Shown one piece after another: positions 1-8,660 of a stretch of 58,950 nt of DNA. Position 1 is the stretch's first letter. Each line of letters starts with the position of its first letter. A program made the translations under genes and the position numbers. Source of the DNA: Nitrospirota bacterium (GTDB taxonomy: Bacteria > Nitrospirota > Nitrospiria > SBBL01 > JAADHI01); the NCBI GenBank assembly GCA_029261155.1, contig JAJDBW010000011.1, positions 1 through 58,950 on the forward strand, written 5' to 3'. The notes beneath the pieces are model-generated. The model did no database searches. It was not told the DNA's origin and saw only the letters and a list, made by a program, of their open reading frames with translations.

Positions 1-422
1 ATTAAAGATCACATTGCCGGAGACATCGACACTGCCCTGAGGGTCGGTTGGATTTCTTTGGAAGACGTTCTCTTTTTTGATGTAGGCTTCGTTCAAGAAA
101 TTCGGATTCTCAATCTTCTGATACCAGAAGCGCCGGCCATCTGGAAGGGCAATGACTTCGGATAAAAAACCGTTGCCGGTGATGGCACCCGTGATAACCG
201 CGCCAGGTACCGTGGCGGGATTGGTTCCCCAAGGCGCAGGACCTTCAAAAGGTATGGGTGTGACTGTCGCCGGTGGGAGTGGTCCAGAACTGCTTCCCCC
301 CCTCCGCCGCTGTTATGGCTGGCTTCGGCCATGTTCGTGCTTAAGAGAAGGAGAAGAAAAGAAAAGATGAATAGTCCTCTTCTCAGTTTTAAGAAGTGCT
401 CCTCAATCTGTGCGCGTTTCAT
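1..422 (-). pseudogene. Exported protein of unknown function, frameshifted and cut by the left window edge
   Basis: The start codon is at 422, with a GGGAG ribosome site about nine bases upstream. The first ~34 residues form a Sec signal peptide: a basic stretch, then FIFSFLLLLL, then AEA. After SHNSGGGG the reading frame breaks. The annotated frame continues as low-complexity basic sequence and stops near 93. Adding one G to the G7 run (coding strand, 302-296) opens a frame that reads SSSGPLPPATVTP and stays open to base 1 with normal composition (for example DGRRFWYQKIENPNFL). So the real gene continues beyond the window and has lost one G, by mutation, phase variation or assembly error. 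I do not recognise the family. The Gly/Ser/Pro linker after the signal peptide resembles other exported proteins in this window. Confidence 0.6.
296..302 (-). repeat. G7 homopolymer at the frameshift point
   Basis: Seven C on the plus strand give seven G in the coding strand, directly after the codons GGC GGA. Eight G would restore the downstream open frame. Such tracts slip during replication and are also common sequencing-error sites. Confidence 0.7.
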
Positions 423-713
423 ATAAGTATCTCCCAGTTGATTCGCTCATACATTATTAAAATTTTAAGACCGATATGTTTTGCACTTGGTTCCTTACCC
501 TAAACTGAAAATATAATAGCTCTTTAGCATCGCGTTTTTAGCATAGAGAATAAAATAAGTCAAGATCTCTAATAAATTATAAAGCGCACTTTCTTCTGCG
601 GCTGTGTTTTAGTATATTTATTAATAAGTTGTGCTTGTCTCCTTTAATCGTTATTAAAGATGGGTCTGTCGTCAATTCGCGATAAATGGCGTGGTTGATC
701 GCCTTCCCGGTTT

Positions 714-2528
714 TCATTGCATCGCAGGGCCGAAGGCGAATTTTAAGGCTGAAGTCAGGTGATCTCGGCTGCTCAAATACACTGTATTGATTCCTCCAAG
801 GTTTCCGACCGAGATGTAATTGTCTTCACCAGCGTTGCGTTCAATAATGGTCGTCGACCAATTGCCCGCGTTGGTACAATCCAATTCTGCGCAAAAGGCA
901 TAGCGGAGGTGGTCATTGATAAAGTCGCCGTAAACCACATGTCTTCCGTTTTGTCCGTCGATTTTAAGTTGGGTGCTGATCCCGCTGCCTTCGAGAGGGT
1001 CGATGGTAATGGTTGTCCAATTACTCGATGCTAGGCAATGGTCGGCACTCAAAGCTGGATCGCAAAAGGCATACTTGAGCTGGGTGCCGTTGCCACTCCC
1101 CCGGTTGTCGCGATAGGTGATTTGAATGCCGCTGCCGTTTACAAAGATCGAACTATCCGCGCCGACGTCGCCTGTGGGTCCCGGATCGTCAACAAGGACC
1201 GTTATCCAGTTTCCGGGATATGCGGGATCTTGCTCGGTACAGCTGGCCGCGTCATTTTCATCGAAGATGCAACGGGCATATCTGAGGGTGAAATTGGCGT
1301 AATAGCTGATATGGAGGGTCTTGTCTTTGACAAATAAAAAGCTGGGTTGGGCGTAATTATTCTCTCCGACGGTCGAGCCGCCGTCGACATCCGTGACAAT
1401 CCAATCAGTCTCCGCCAGGCATTTGCCCGTTGCCGTTAAGGGGTTACAGGTGGCATACATGAGTGAACTTCTTCTTTGCAAGATGCTGTTTTCGAATCTT
1501 TGATTTTGCGCGTGAAAAATGATGTGAACGCGCCCAAAGCTATCCACTTTAATAAAGGTGTCGGTGATGCCATCGGTCGCGTCATAAATTTTTACGGCCG
1601 TCGACCAAGTGGTGCCATTCTTCTGGGCATATTTAATAATATTTAAATCGTCCATATGAAGCCCATCCACCTCCGATTGATTATGGGCCTCGAGGGCCAC
1701 TCCCGTTTCAAAGTCCCGGTAGCTGACATGGATGAGGCCCGGACCGCCACCGAGGCTTTCGATATCCATATTAATATCGCGTCCGAGTCTGTGACCCGTG
1801 CTTGGCGGGATGGCGGAGGTGTCGATCAGTTCCTTGGTCCAATTAGTTAACTGACCGCAGTCGTTCGGTTCTTTGCCTCCCGATGGCGAGTCTTTTAGTG
1901 TTGGACAGAAAGCATGTTTTGGGGAACGGTCGGACACGGACAAATAAGTGATATGAATTGTACGGTCGGGGTCTTCCTCGTCGATGGCAATGGTTGTGCA
2001 CTCGCCGGCATCGTTGATTGGAACGCCGCCATCCAGCATGCCGTTTCCATCAATCACGAGGCTGGTAAACGAGGAGGTGAAGCTTTCGATGGTAAAGGTC
2101 CAGACATGCTTGGCTTCCAAATGGTTTCCTTCTGCATCTTCGACACCGCCTTCGCCGGCCTTGAGGGTGAGGGTGTAGACGGCTTCGAAGTCGAGGGCTT
2201 TGACGAAGGTGATGATGATTTTTTTACAATCGAGGCTTTCGCATGCCGCCGATTTGATTAAGGCCGCGGGGGTCATTTGAAAACCGGTGACAAAGCTTTC
2301 GGGTTTCATGGCCTTATCGAAAAGGAGCGCGAGTTGCGTAAAGGCAGAAACGTCCGAGGCTTGATCCGCCGGATCGACGGCGCTGACCTTGGGGTGTGCT
2401 GTTCCGCCGTTTCCGTTACCCTCTGTACCGCTCGCGCCGCTGCTGCTGCAGGCCGAGAAGAGCGGGATCAAGGCCAAAAGGACAAGGGTGGCAATGCCGT
2501 ATTTATATTTTCGGATGGCTTGAATCAA
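714..2528 (-). CDS. Lipoprotein with SbsA-type Ig-like domain and Cys-paired beta repeats
   Basis: The start is a TTG at 2528 with an AAAGAGG ribosome site about seven bases upstream. A basic N-terminus and hydrophobic stretch lead to LFSAC, so Cys27 is the probable lipidated residue. After a Gly/Ser/Asn linker, residues ~45-150 look like a bacterial Ig-like domain of the SbsA type (VDPADQASDVS, then LLFDKAMKPESF, then WTFTIE). The remainder (about 155-604) is a series of 50-70 residue units. Several carry L-[KR]-Y-A-x-C, a second Cys 8-12 residues on, then NW-[TS], a D/G turn, and an H-[IV]-x-Y strand. This spacing suggests a beta-propeller with one disulphide in several blades. Function is unknown; it is probably anchored in the outer membrane or exposed at the surface. 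Confidence 0.75.
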   Translation of the reverse strand: MIQAIRKYKYGIATLVLLALIPLFSACSSSGASGTEGNGNGGTAHPKVSAVDPADQASDVSAFTQLALLFDKAMKPESFVTGFQMTPAALIKSAACESLDCKKIIITFVKALDFEAVYTLTLKAGEGGVEDAEGNHLEAKHVWTFTIESFTSSFTSLVIDGNGMLDGGVPINDAGECTTIAIDEEDPDRTIHITYLSVSDRSPKHAFCPTLKDSPSGGKEPNDCGQLTNWTKELIDTSAIPPSTGHRLGRDINMDIESLGGGPGLIHVSYRDFETGVALEAHNQSEVDGLHMDDLNIIKYAQKNGTTWSTAVKIYDATDGITDTFIKVDSFGRVHIIFHAQNQRFENSILQRRSSLMYATCNPLTATGKCLAETDWIVTDVDGGSTVGENNYAQPSFLFVKDKTLHISYYANFTLRYARCIFDENDAASCTEQDPAYPGNWITVLVDDPGPTGDVGADSSIFVNGSGIQITYRDNRGSGNGTQLKYAFCDPALSADHCLASSNWTTITIDPLEGSGISTQLKIDGQNGRHVVYGDFINDHLRYAFCAELDCTNAGNWSTTIIERNAGEDNYISVGNLGGINTVYLSSRDHLTSALKFAFGPAMQ

Positions 2529-2827
2529 GCCGTGTTCCTCTTTAAGAAAATAGATCGTGCACTCATCTTTGATCCCATTATGAATGAAACCAGCGTCATT
2601 TTAAAGCACCTTTTATTTAAAAGATTTTCCATGTTATTAAAAATATATCTATACGTCAAGCCGCTGGATCATTTTTAGGGGGAGTTATTTTTCTTCGACA
2701 TAAATATCGGAAGAAGCGCGTGAGGCTTGGCGAGAGCACTGAGGTAAAAGCGTTTTGAATCCACGCTCTGCTTAGGATTGAGTTTGGGCCTTTCTCGCTC
2801 CCTTTGTTCCAAGACGAGATGCTTTAT

Positions 2828-4018
2828 TTAGTTGTTCTTATTAATAATTTTTAGTACCTCTCCTTGATAATCAATCAGATAGAGTTCCTTATTCTCATCT
2901 TCCCCTAAGGCGCTGATTGCGCGTCCGGTTTTGAGGAGCAAGCGGGTATCGCTCACTTTTCGGTCGGCGTAACGTAATATCCAAAGGCGGCCATTGCCAT
3001 AATCGCCATACAAATAAGCGCCGTAGAGCGCGGGGATGGCTTTGCCCCGATAGACGTAGCCACCAATAACGACCGTCCCCTCCGATCGCGGGTAATCGAA
3101 AATAGGGTCCTCTAGGTGTCGTTTGTCGCAAATTGGATTGACTCTGGGCGTACAGATTTTCCCTTCCATGATATTCCAACCGTAGTTCCTACCCCTTTGA
3201 ATGATATTAATCTCCTCCCGACTGCTTTGCCCCACGTCGCCCGCATAGAGTTCGCCGCTTTCCGAATCGAAAGAAAAGCGCCAAGGATTCCGTAGACCAT
3301 AGGCCCAAATTTCCGAGGGAATGTCTTTTTGCATGCGATAGGGATTGTCTAAGGGAATGCCATAGGCTCGATTGTCCTCCTTTCGATCAACATCGATCCG
3401 CAACATCTTGCCAAGCAAAGTTTTCAGATTTTGGCCGTTGCCCTGAGGATCGTTTCCCGCGCCGCCGTCGCCCATGCCGATGTAGAGCATGCCGTCGGAG
3501 CCGAAGGCAATCTGCCCGCCGTTATGGTTGCCAAAGGGTTGCGGTATTTCCATCAAACGGCGTTCTGTCGCGGGATCGACTTTTTCGAGCTGAGGGTCTG
3601 CAGTATACTCGGCGATGACGGTCCGAAGGCCTTTCTCAGAGGCGGTGTAGTTCACAAAGAGCCGTCTATTTTTGGAAAAGTTAGGGTGAAAGGCCAGGCC
3701 GAGAAGCCCTTTTTCACCGCCTGAGGCCACACGTTTTCGAATGTCGAGAAAGGCCGCTTCCTTGAGGACGCCATTTTCTAAAACCCGAATCCGGCCAGGC
3801 TGCTCTATGACGAAGAGTCGACCGCTGCCGTCTCCGGCGTGTGTTAAGCCGACGGGATCCCTCAGTCCGCTGGCCATGCTTTTCAATGCGATGGCGATTT
3901 GTTTTGAAACGTCCGGGTCCGGGTTCGTAGGGCTAGCCGGAGGCGTAAAAAGGATCATGAGGATGAGGCCGGACGTGAGTAATAAAAAAAGTGTTAGGGG
4001 TTTTCGGATTTGAATCAT
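2828..4018 (-). CDS. PQQ-dependent sugar dehydrogenase (glucose/sorbosone dehydrogenase family)
   Basis: This is a secreted six-bladed propeller dehydrogenase that would oxidise a sugar or aldose in the periplasm using PQQ. Family marks are DPVGLTHAGDGSGRLFV near the mature N-terminus, FGNHNGGQIAFGSDGMLYI with the His corresponding to the catalytic base of soluble glucose dehydrogenase, YGLRNPWRFSFD, GDVGQSSREEINI and NYGWNIMEG. An ORF extends upstream to 4180, but those 54 residues are not protein-like and overlap the divergent gene at 4148. The Met at 4018 is followed by a clear signal peptide (KPLTLFLLLTSGLILMILF), so I chose it, although no strong ribosome site precedes it. No PQQ biosynthesis genes are in the window. 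The substrate cannot be predicted. Confidence 0.87.
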   Translation of the reverse strand: MIQIRKPLTLFLLLTSGLILMILFTPPASPTNPDPDVSKQIAIALKSMASGLRDPVGLTHAGDGSGRLFVIEQPGRIRVLENGVLKEAAFLDIRKRVASGGEKGLLGLAFHPNFSKNRRLFVNYTASEKGLRTVIAEYTADPQLEKVDPATERRLMEIPQPFGNHNGGQIAFGSDGMLYIGMGDGGAGNDPQGNGQNLKTLLGKMLRIDVDRKEDNRAYGIPLDNPYRMQKDIPSEIWAYGLRNPWRFSFDSESGELYAGDVGQSSREEINIIQRGRNYGWNIMEGKICTPRVNPICDKRHLEDPIFDYPRSEGTVVIGGYVYRGKAIPALYGAYLYGDYGNGRLWILRYADRKVSDTRLLLKTGRAISALGEDENKELYLIDYQGEVLKIINKNN

Positions 4019-4108
4019 GGTTTTTGATGAATCTGAAGTGGATGAATCCTCTCGTGAGCATATGAAATCGGAGAAGGCGGTGTCAATTGCCTCAGGCATC
4101 GCGTTATC

Positions 4109-4138
4109 TTGACACTGACGCGTTCCTTGCACTAGAGT
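4109..4138 (+). promoter_or_regulatory. Candidate sigma-70 promoter for the exonuclease-lgt pair
   Basis: TTGACA at 4109-4114 and TAGAGT at 4133-4138 are separated by 18 bases. The ATG of the next gene lies only nine bases after the -10 box, so the transcript would have almost no leader. Confidence 0.5.
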
Positions 4139-4147
4139 GGGGCCGGC

Positions 4148-4690
4148 ATGAATATCGTCTACTTCGATTTGGAGACGCAAAAGAGTGCGGATGAAGTTGG
4201 GGGCTGGTCAAATAAGCATCTGATGCGCGTCTCCTTTGGCGTAACCTATTCCACGCAAGACGACCAGTTTAAGGGCTATGAAGAGGGCGACATGCCCGCG
4301 TTGCTCGCGGAACTGTCCGCCGCCGATCTGGTGATAGGATACAATATCATCAGCTTCGATTATTCCGTTCTCTCGGCCTATTCCGACCAGGATTTTTCGA
4401 AGCTCCCCACGCTCGACCTTATGGCCGATCTCCGGTCGATCTTGGGTTTTCGCCTCAAACTCGATAATCTCACAACAACCACGTTAAAATCGGGAAAATC
4501 CGCGGAAGGCCTCATGGCGATCCAATGGTTTCATGAAGGCGAGTTCGCGAAGATCGCTCTTTATTGCAAGGAGGATGTTCGGATTACCCGCGATCTGCAC
4601 CGCTTCGGTTGCGAGCACAAGTTTGTTTACTATACCGATAAGCGCAATCGGGTGTGCAAGGCCCCGGTGAACTGGTCACTGGACCCGTAG
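4148..4690 (+). CDS. DEDDy-type 3'-5' exonuclease domain protein (RNase H-like)
   Basis: This is a 180-residue single-domain protein of the DnaQ/YprB ribonuclease H-like superfamily. Exo I is FDLET (Asp7, Glu9). Exo II is the N-x(4)-D pattern with Asn66 and Asp71. Exo III is Y-x3-D, Tyr139 to Asp143 in YCKEDV. These are the metal-binding residues of DEDDy exonucleases, so a single-strand DNA or RNA trimming role is likely. It has no helicase or polymerase domain. It ends two bases before lgt and is probably co-transcribed with it. The predicted -10 box lies nine bases upstream of the ATG and no Shine-Dalgarno is visible, which fits leaderless translation. Its biological partner is unknown. 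Confidence 0.8.
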   Translation: MNIVYFDLETQKSADEVGGWSNKHLMRVSFGVTYSTQDDQFKGYEEGDMPALLAELSAADLVIGYNIISFDYSVLSAYSDQDFSKLPTLDLMADLRSILGFRLKLDNLTTTTLKSGKSAEGLMAIQWFHEGEFAKIALYCKEDVRITRDLHRFGCEHKFVYYTDKRNRVCKAPVNWSLDP

Positions 4691-4692
4691 CG

Positions 4693-5478
4693 ATGATTCC
4701 GTTTCCTAAAATCGACCCCGTTTTTTTTCGCATTGGTCCGCTTGCCTTCCGTTGGTATGGGATGATGTATGCCCTCTCCTTTCTTTCGGCCATCTTCATC
4801 ATCCGCGCGCTTGCCTTAAAAAAGAAGCTTAAAATTACGCAAGATGAAATCTCCGACTTGATGCTCTACGCCGCCTTGGGCGTTATTTTAGGTGGGCGGC
4901 TTGGTTATGTCCTCCTCTACAATCCTGCCTATTATTTTGGCAATCCGGAAAAGGTGTTTGCGGTATGGGAGGGGGGCATGTCTTTCCATGGCGGCATGAT
5001 CGGCGCGATTTTTTGTGGGATTCTGTATTGTAAAAGGCGGGGTTTTGATGTCTACGCTGTGGCCGACGTCGCCATCGTTAGCGTGCCGGTGGGATTGGGC
5101 CTAGGCCGAATCGGAAACTTTATAAACGGCGAGCTCTATGGGCGGGCGACCGATTTGCCCTGGTGCATGATCTTTCCGCAGGGCGGCGAAGTTTGTCGGC
5201 ATCCCTCCCAGCTCTACCAAGCCGGGCTCGAGGGTGCGGCGCTTTTTGCGATACTCTGGTTACTTTCTAAAAAAGACCTTGCGGCGGGTGTCGTCTTTTG
5301 GTCTTTTATCTTGTTCTATGGGCTCTTTCGATTTTTGGTGGAATTTGCGCGCGAGCCTGACGCACATATCGGTCTCCTCCTCGGGTCATTTTCAATGGGA
5401 CAGCTCCTCAGCCTGCCCATGTTTGTCTTGGGCCTAGCCATGGCCTGGCGCTGCCGTCGCCGCGCCGCCGCTCCTTAA
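4693..5478 (+). CDS. lgt: Prolipoprotein diacylglyceryl transferase
   Basis: This inner-membrane enzyme moves a diacylglyceryl group from phosphatidylglycerol to the lipobox Cys of prolipoproteins, the first lipoprotein maturation step. The hallmark GRIGNFINGELYGR is at residues ~138-151, and the conserved SFHGG (His99) and the C-terminal FRFLVEFAREPD segment are present. About seven hydrophobic segments are visible, and the 261-residue length is normal. The ORF extends 13 codons upstream into the previous gene; I chose Met at 4693, two bases after that gene's stop, because MIPFPKIDPVFFRIGPL is the usual N-terminus. It would process the lipoproteins encoded at 714-2528 and 23156-24676. Confidence 0.95.
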   Translation: MIPFPKIDPVFFRIGPLAFRWYGMMYALSFLSAIFIIRALALKKKLKITQDEISDLMLYAALGVILGGRLGYVLLYNPAYYFGNPEKVFAVWEGGMSFHGGMIGAIFCGILYCKRRGFDVYAVADVAIVSVPVGLGLGRIGNFINGELYGRATDLPWCMIFPQGGEVCRHPSQLYQAGLEGAALFAILWLLSKKDLAAGVVFWSFILFYGLFRFLVEFAREPDAHIGLLLGSFSMGQLLSLPMFVLGLAMAWRCRRRAAAP

Positions 5479-5491
5479 GCGATCTTGCTGA

Positions 5492-6226
5492 TCAATAAAG
5501 CACCTTGAGTAGAAAGAGGCCTTGCGGTGGCGCAGTCGGTCCTGCCGCGCGCCGGTCTTCGGCGGCCAAAATTTCGGGGATCTCCTGGGCCGAGCGTTTC
5601 CCCTGCCCAACTTCAACCAGCACACCCACGATGTTTCTCACCATATGATGTAAAAATCGGCGGGCGATAAACGTGAGTACGATGTCTTCCCCCTCTTCTC
5701 GAATTTCAATTTCATTTAAATCGATACAATGATCCTGGGCATCCGATCCAGCGGCACAAAAAGACGTAAAACAGTGTTCGCCGCTTAAGGCCTTTGCTGC
5801 GATGGCCATGTGTTGAAGGTCGAGCGATTGCGGAAAATGCCAAGAATTTCGGTAACGGAAGGGCGATCGTAGTTGGTTTTTATGTATAAAGTAGCGGTAG
5901 TGTTTTTCTTTAGCGGAATGGCGTGCGTGGAAGTCGGCCGCTACGCCTTCGGCACAGGTGACCGCGATGTCCTTCGGCAGGAGGGCGTTGAGCCCCCGGA
6001 CCCAGTCTGCTGTCGGTGTCGGGCGATCCGATTCAAAATGTGCCACTTGCCCCAAGGCATGGACGCCGGCATCGGTTCGCCCTGCGCCGTGAACCCGAGT
6101 TGGCTGTTGGCAAAGGCGCGCGAGGGCCGCTTCGACATGCCCTTGGATGGAGGGCAGTTTTGTCTGACGCTGCCAGCCGTGGTAGGCGCTTCCATCATAG
6201 GCCAAGGTGAGTTTGATGCGGGACAT
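5492..6226 (-). CDS. truA: tRNA pseudouridine(38-40) synthase
   Basis: TruA isomerises uridines 38-40 in the tRNA anticodon arm. The catalytic motif GRTDAGVHALGQVAHF is at residues ~49-64 with Asp52 as the nucleophile. The N-terminal KLTLAYDGSAYHGWQRQ and the C-terminal ARRFLHHMVRNIVG complete the family signature. At 244 residues it is standard length. The gene converges on lgt with a 13-base gap and no obvious terminator in between. Confidence 0.96.
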   Translation of the reverse strand: MSRIKLTLAYDGSAYHGWQRQTKLPSIQGHVEAALARLCQQPTRVHGAGRTDAGVHALGQVAHFESDRPTPTADWVRGLNALLPKDIAVTCAEGVAADFHARHSAKEKHYRYFIHKNQLRSPFRYRNSWHFPQSLDLQHMAIAAKALSGEHCFTSFCAAGSDAQDHCIDLNEIEIREEGEDIVLTFIARRFLHHMVRNIVGVLVEVGQGKRSAQEIPEILAAEDRRAAGPTAPPQGLFLLKVLY

Positions 6227-6306
6227 CGTCGTTAACGCTTAAGGCGCAGGAGGTAATAAAAGACGAAATTTTTTTGATTCACGGCCTGCCGAGAAAAAAG
6301 CCAATA

Positions 6307-7476
6307 TCACGATCCCAATTTTAAGGAACCAATATAGGCCGCGATTCCTTTGTAAAGCGCTTCCGCCGCTTTTTGGCGGTAGCCCTTACTGCGAAGTCGT
6401 TTTTCTTCAATGCGATTGCTCAAAAAGGAGATCTCGGCGAGGATGGCCGGCATCTCGGTATGGGCCAGCACAAAGAAGGGGGCCTTCTTCACGCCCAAAG
6501 CCGAGGTTGGATATTTTGAGATTAGGTTTTTCACAAAGGACTCATTGGTGAAGTGCGCCAGCTCCAAAGAGGCATTTAAAGTAAATTCCCGTTCCAGGTC
6601 GTTTAAGATCATTTGTTGAAAATCAAAGCTCCCTTCGTCCGAGGCGGCGTTCTCACGGGCGGCGGTGGCTTGAGCGGCTTGGTCCGAGGCCCGACCCAGC
6701 AGGTAGACCTCGATGCCTTTGGTATTGCGAAGCGGACTCGAATTGACATGGACGGAGATAAACAGATCGGCTCGATTGTCGTTGGCGATTTTCGTCCTTT
6801 CCTTCAATGGAATAAAAACATCCCGGCTGCGCGTCATGATGACTTTTTTATGTAGGCGTTTTTCGATCAGTTTTTTCAGACGATGCGACACATCGAGGAC
6901 GACATCTTTTTCCTTTAGGCCGCTCTTGCTTGTTGCGCCGGGATCTTTCCCCCCATGCCCCGGATCGATGACAATGGTTCCAATGTCGATCAGCGCCGGC
7001 GATCCTGTCGGCGGATAAAGATCGACCACCAGGCGGTCTGGCTTATCCAGTAAGAGCAGTTTGTGTAATCCCAAGCGTCTATATTTTAAAGACACTTCAA
7101 CCGTATTCTTGCCATTTTCTTTGGCCTCGACAGTATCGACGAGGCTTCCATTGACAGATTGACGGTGTCCTTTTTTAAAGGTTTTCCCCAGTTGCGCCTG
7201 TGCTAATTCCACAACCACGGTTTTCGATTCGCTTTGCCTTGAAACCGTGTAGGTGACGGGGCGATTGAGGTCGATCACGACTCGGGTGCGTTCCGGGTTG
7301 TGCGAGTAGCGGATCTTTTTGACCACCGCCATTGTTGGTTTTTTGCTCTTCGTTTTATGGGCGAGAAGGATCGGCTCGGTTTCTTGCACTGGGCCGGTCA
7401 GCGCAAAAGAGCAAGCGGGGAGGCCAATTAGGAGGCAAAGTACAATAATTAAAGGAGGAAAATATCGACTCATCAT
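6307..7476 (-). CDS. N-acetylmuramoyl-L-alanine amidase with AMIN domain (AmiC-like)
   Basis: This zinc hydrolase cleaves the amide between MurNAc and the stem peptide during septum splitting. Numbered from an upstream GTG/TTG-type start at 7506, an AMIN domain spans ~60-165 and an Amidase_3 domain ~177-395. The latter carries the zinc ligands in IDPGHGGKDPGA (His184), LKEKDVVLDV (Glu199) and SVHVNSSP (His253), plus the catalytic Glu in AILAEISFLSN. I start it at the Met-Met pair (7476/7473), since RYFPPLIIVLCLLIGLPACSFA is the signal sequence. LPAC resembles a lipobox but has Pro at -2, so cleavage type is uncertain. A promoter overlaps the codons upstream of this start. Confidence 0.9.
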   Translation of the reverse strand: MMSRYFPPLIIVLCLLIGLPACSFALTGPVQETEPILLAHKTKSKKPTMAVVKKIRYSHNPERTRVVIDLNRPVTYTVSRQSESKTVVVELAQAQLGKTFKKGHRQSVNGSLVDTVEAKENGKNTVEVSLKYRRLGLHKLLLLDKPDRLVVDLYPPTGSPALIDIGTIVIDPGHGGKDPGATSKSGLKEKDVVLDVSHRLKKLIEKRLHKKVIMTRSRDVFIPLKERTKIANDNRADLFISVHVNSSPLRNTKGIEVYLLGRASDQAAQATAARENAASDEGSFDFQQMILNDLEREFTLNASLELAHFTNESFVKNLISKYPTSALGVKKAPFFVLAHTEMPAILAEISFLSNRIEEKRLRSKGYRQKAAEALYKGIAAYIGSLKLGS

Positions 7477-7487
7477 TCTATCCACAT

Positions 7488-7516
7488 AAAATAGCGATAA
7501 AACCAAAGCTTGTCAA
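7488..7516 (-). promoter_or_regulatory. Candidate sigma-70 promoter for the amidase gene
   Basis: On the minus strand TTGACA (7516-7511) and TATTTT (7493-7488) are spaced by 17 bases. The -10 box sits 11-14 bases before the Met-Met start, implying a very short leader. Confidence 0.45.
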
Positions 7517-7625
7517 TTTTACCAAAACCACGCTCCAGTTCTCAGTTTAGGCGCTTTGCGGCTTGAATTCCAGAGGCGTGATCAGGTATGGTCGAGGATG
7601 GCGGCTCATCACCTGGAGTTTTTTT

Positions 7626-8180
7626 ATGCACAGTAGGTCTCCTTCGCAATCGGATTCAAAAGAAGCCCAAAAAACATGTGCGATTGTTCTGGCCATGCAC
7701 GGCACACCGCCCAAGGATTTCCCAAAAAAGGAAATGGCGGAACTTTTTGAATTACGCGCCCGGCTTCGCCATCGCGAGCAAGTGGGCCCAGAGGCGGTTG
7801 CGCGACACGAGGCCTTGGATGCCCAGATGCGCCAATGGCCCCGGAGTGAAAAGAACGATCTTTTTTATATCGGCTCATCTAAGTTGGGTGCTGAACTTCA
7901 GGTTGCGACGGCTTTACCTGTTTTTGTCGGCTTTAACGAGTTTTGCGATCCGACAATCCAGATGGCCATCGATCAGGCCCTGGCCTTGAACGTCGCCAAG
8001 GTGGTTGTAACCACGCCTATGATGACCCGTGGGGGCGAACATTCCAAAACGGATATTCCGGCCGCCATCGAACGCAGCCAAGGTCGGCATCCCAAAGCGA
8101 ATATTGTTTATGCTTGGCCTTTTCCCATCCCCGATGTTGCAAACTTTCTTGCCGCCCAAATCGCCTCTTTTTTGCCTTAA
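7626..8180 (+). CDS. CbiX/SirB-type class II chelatase-like protein
   Basis: Members of this family insert cobalt, iron or nickel into sirohydrochlorin on the routes to B12, siroheme or F430. The N-terminal half has AIVLAMHGTPPKDFP with the metal-binding His25, and TTPMMTRGGEHSKTDIP carries the second His (His139). Between them lies an insert rich in charged residues (~30-80), which is longer than in minimal CbiX. I start at Met 7626, preceded by CTGGAG about eight bases upstream; the ORF extends 21 codons further but those residues are atypical. It stands alone, with no other cob/cbi gene nearby, so the metal cannot be assigned. Cobalt would fit the B12-dependent nrdJ and queG in the window. 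Confidence 0.78.
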   Translation: MHSRSPSQSDSKEAQKTCAIVLAMHGTPPKDFPKKEMAELFELRARLRHREQVGPEAVARHEALDAQMRQWPRSEKNDLFYIGSSKLGAELQVATALPVFVGFNEFCDPTIQMAIDQALALNVAKVVVTTPMMTRGGEHSKTDIPAAIERSQGRHPKANIVYAWPFPIPDVANFLAAQIASFLP

Positions 8181-8301
8181 TCGTGCCGAATGGCTTCGCT
8201 TGATCAAGGGGTGTCTCACAATCTATTCGATGAAGCGCGGTCCTGTCCTAAGATCATTTTTAGAAGTGAGGAGAAGGGGCTATTTTTATAGGAGGACGAT
8301 G

Positions 8302-8625
8302 ATGGACGATAAGGTTTCCATTTCGATTAACGGGCAAGAGATTGAAGTCGATCGTGGCAGATCGATTTTGGCGGCCTCCATGCAGGCCGGAGTGAAGCAC
8401 ATGCATCTCTGTGGCGGCCGCGGCCTTTGTAGCACTTGTCGGGTTCGCGTGATAGAGGGTGCGGAGCAATTAAGTGTGATGACTCGCTACGAAAAAATTT
8501 CGCTTCGAAGCCATCTGTCTTTTTCCGCAGAGATCCGCTTGGCCTGCCAGGCCAAGGTCATGGGTCCGGTAAAGGTCGAAACGGTTTTTCCGACCCTCGG
8601 CCGCTTGGATTATCAAGGCCCCTAA
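8302..8625 (+). CDS. 2Fe-2S ferredoxin (plant/adrenodoxin-like fold)
   Basis: This is a small 107-residue electron carrier. The cluster ligands are Cys37, Cys43, Cys46 and Cys82, spaced C-x5-C-x2-C and a distal LACQ, with the typical LCGGRGLCSTCRVRV context. A perfect AGGAGG (8290-8295) precedes two adjacent ATGs (8299 and 8302); spacing favours 8302. The frame is open far upstream (to 8029), but that stretch overlaps the chelatase gene and is not ferredoxin-like. The redox partner is unknown. The gene converges on the KamA gene with a 35-base gap. Confidence 0.9.
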   Translation: MDDKVSISINGQEIEVDRGRSILAASMQAGVKHMHLCGGRGLCSTCRVRVIEGAEQLSVMTRYEKISLRSHLSFSAEIRLACQAKVMGPVKVETVFPTLGRLDYQGP

Positions 8626-8660
8626 GGCGCCGATATTTTCAGGCTTAGGGGCGCTAGCGC

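Noticed and set aside
8029-8298. N-terminal extension of the ferredoxin
   Set aside because: The open frame overlaps the chelatase gene and the AGGAGG site points to the ATG pair at 8299/8302.
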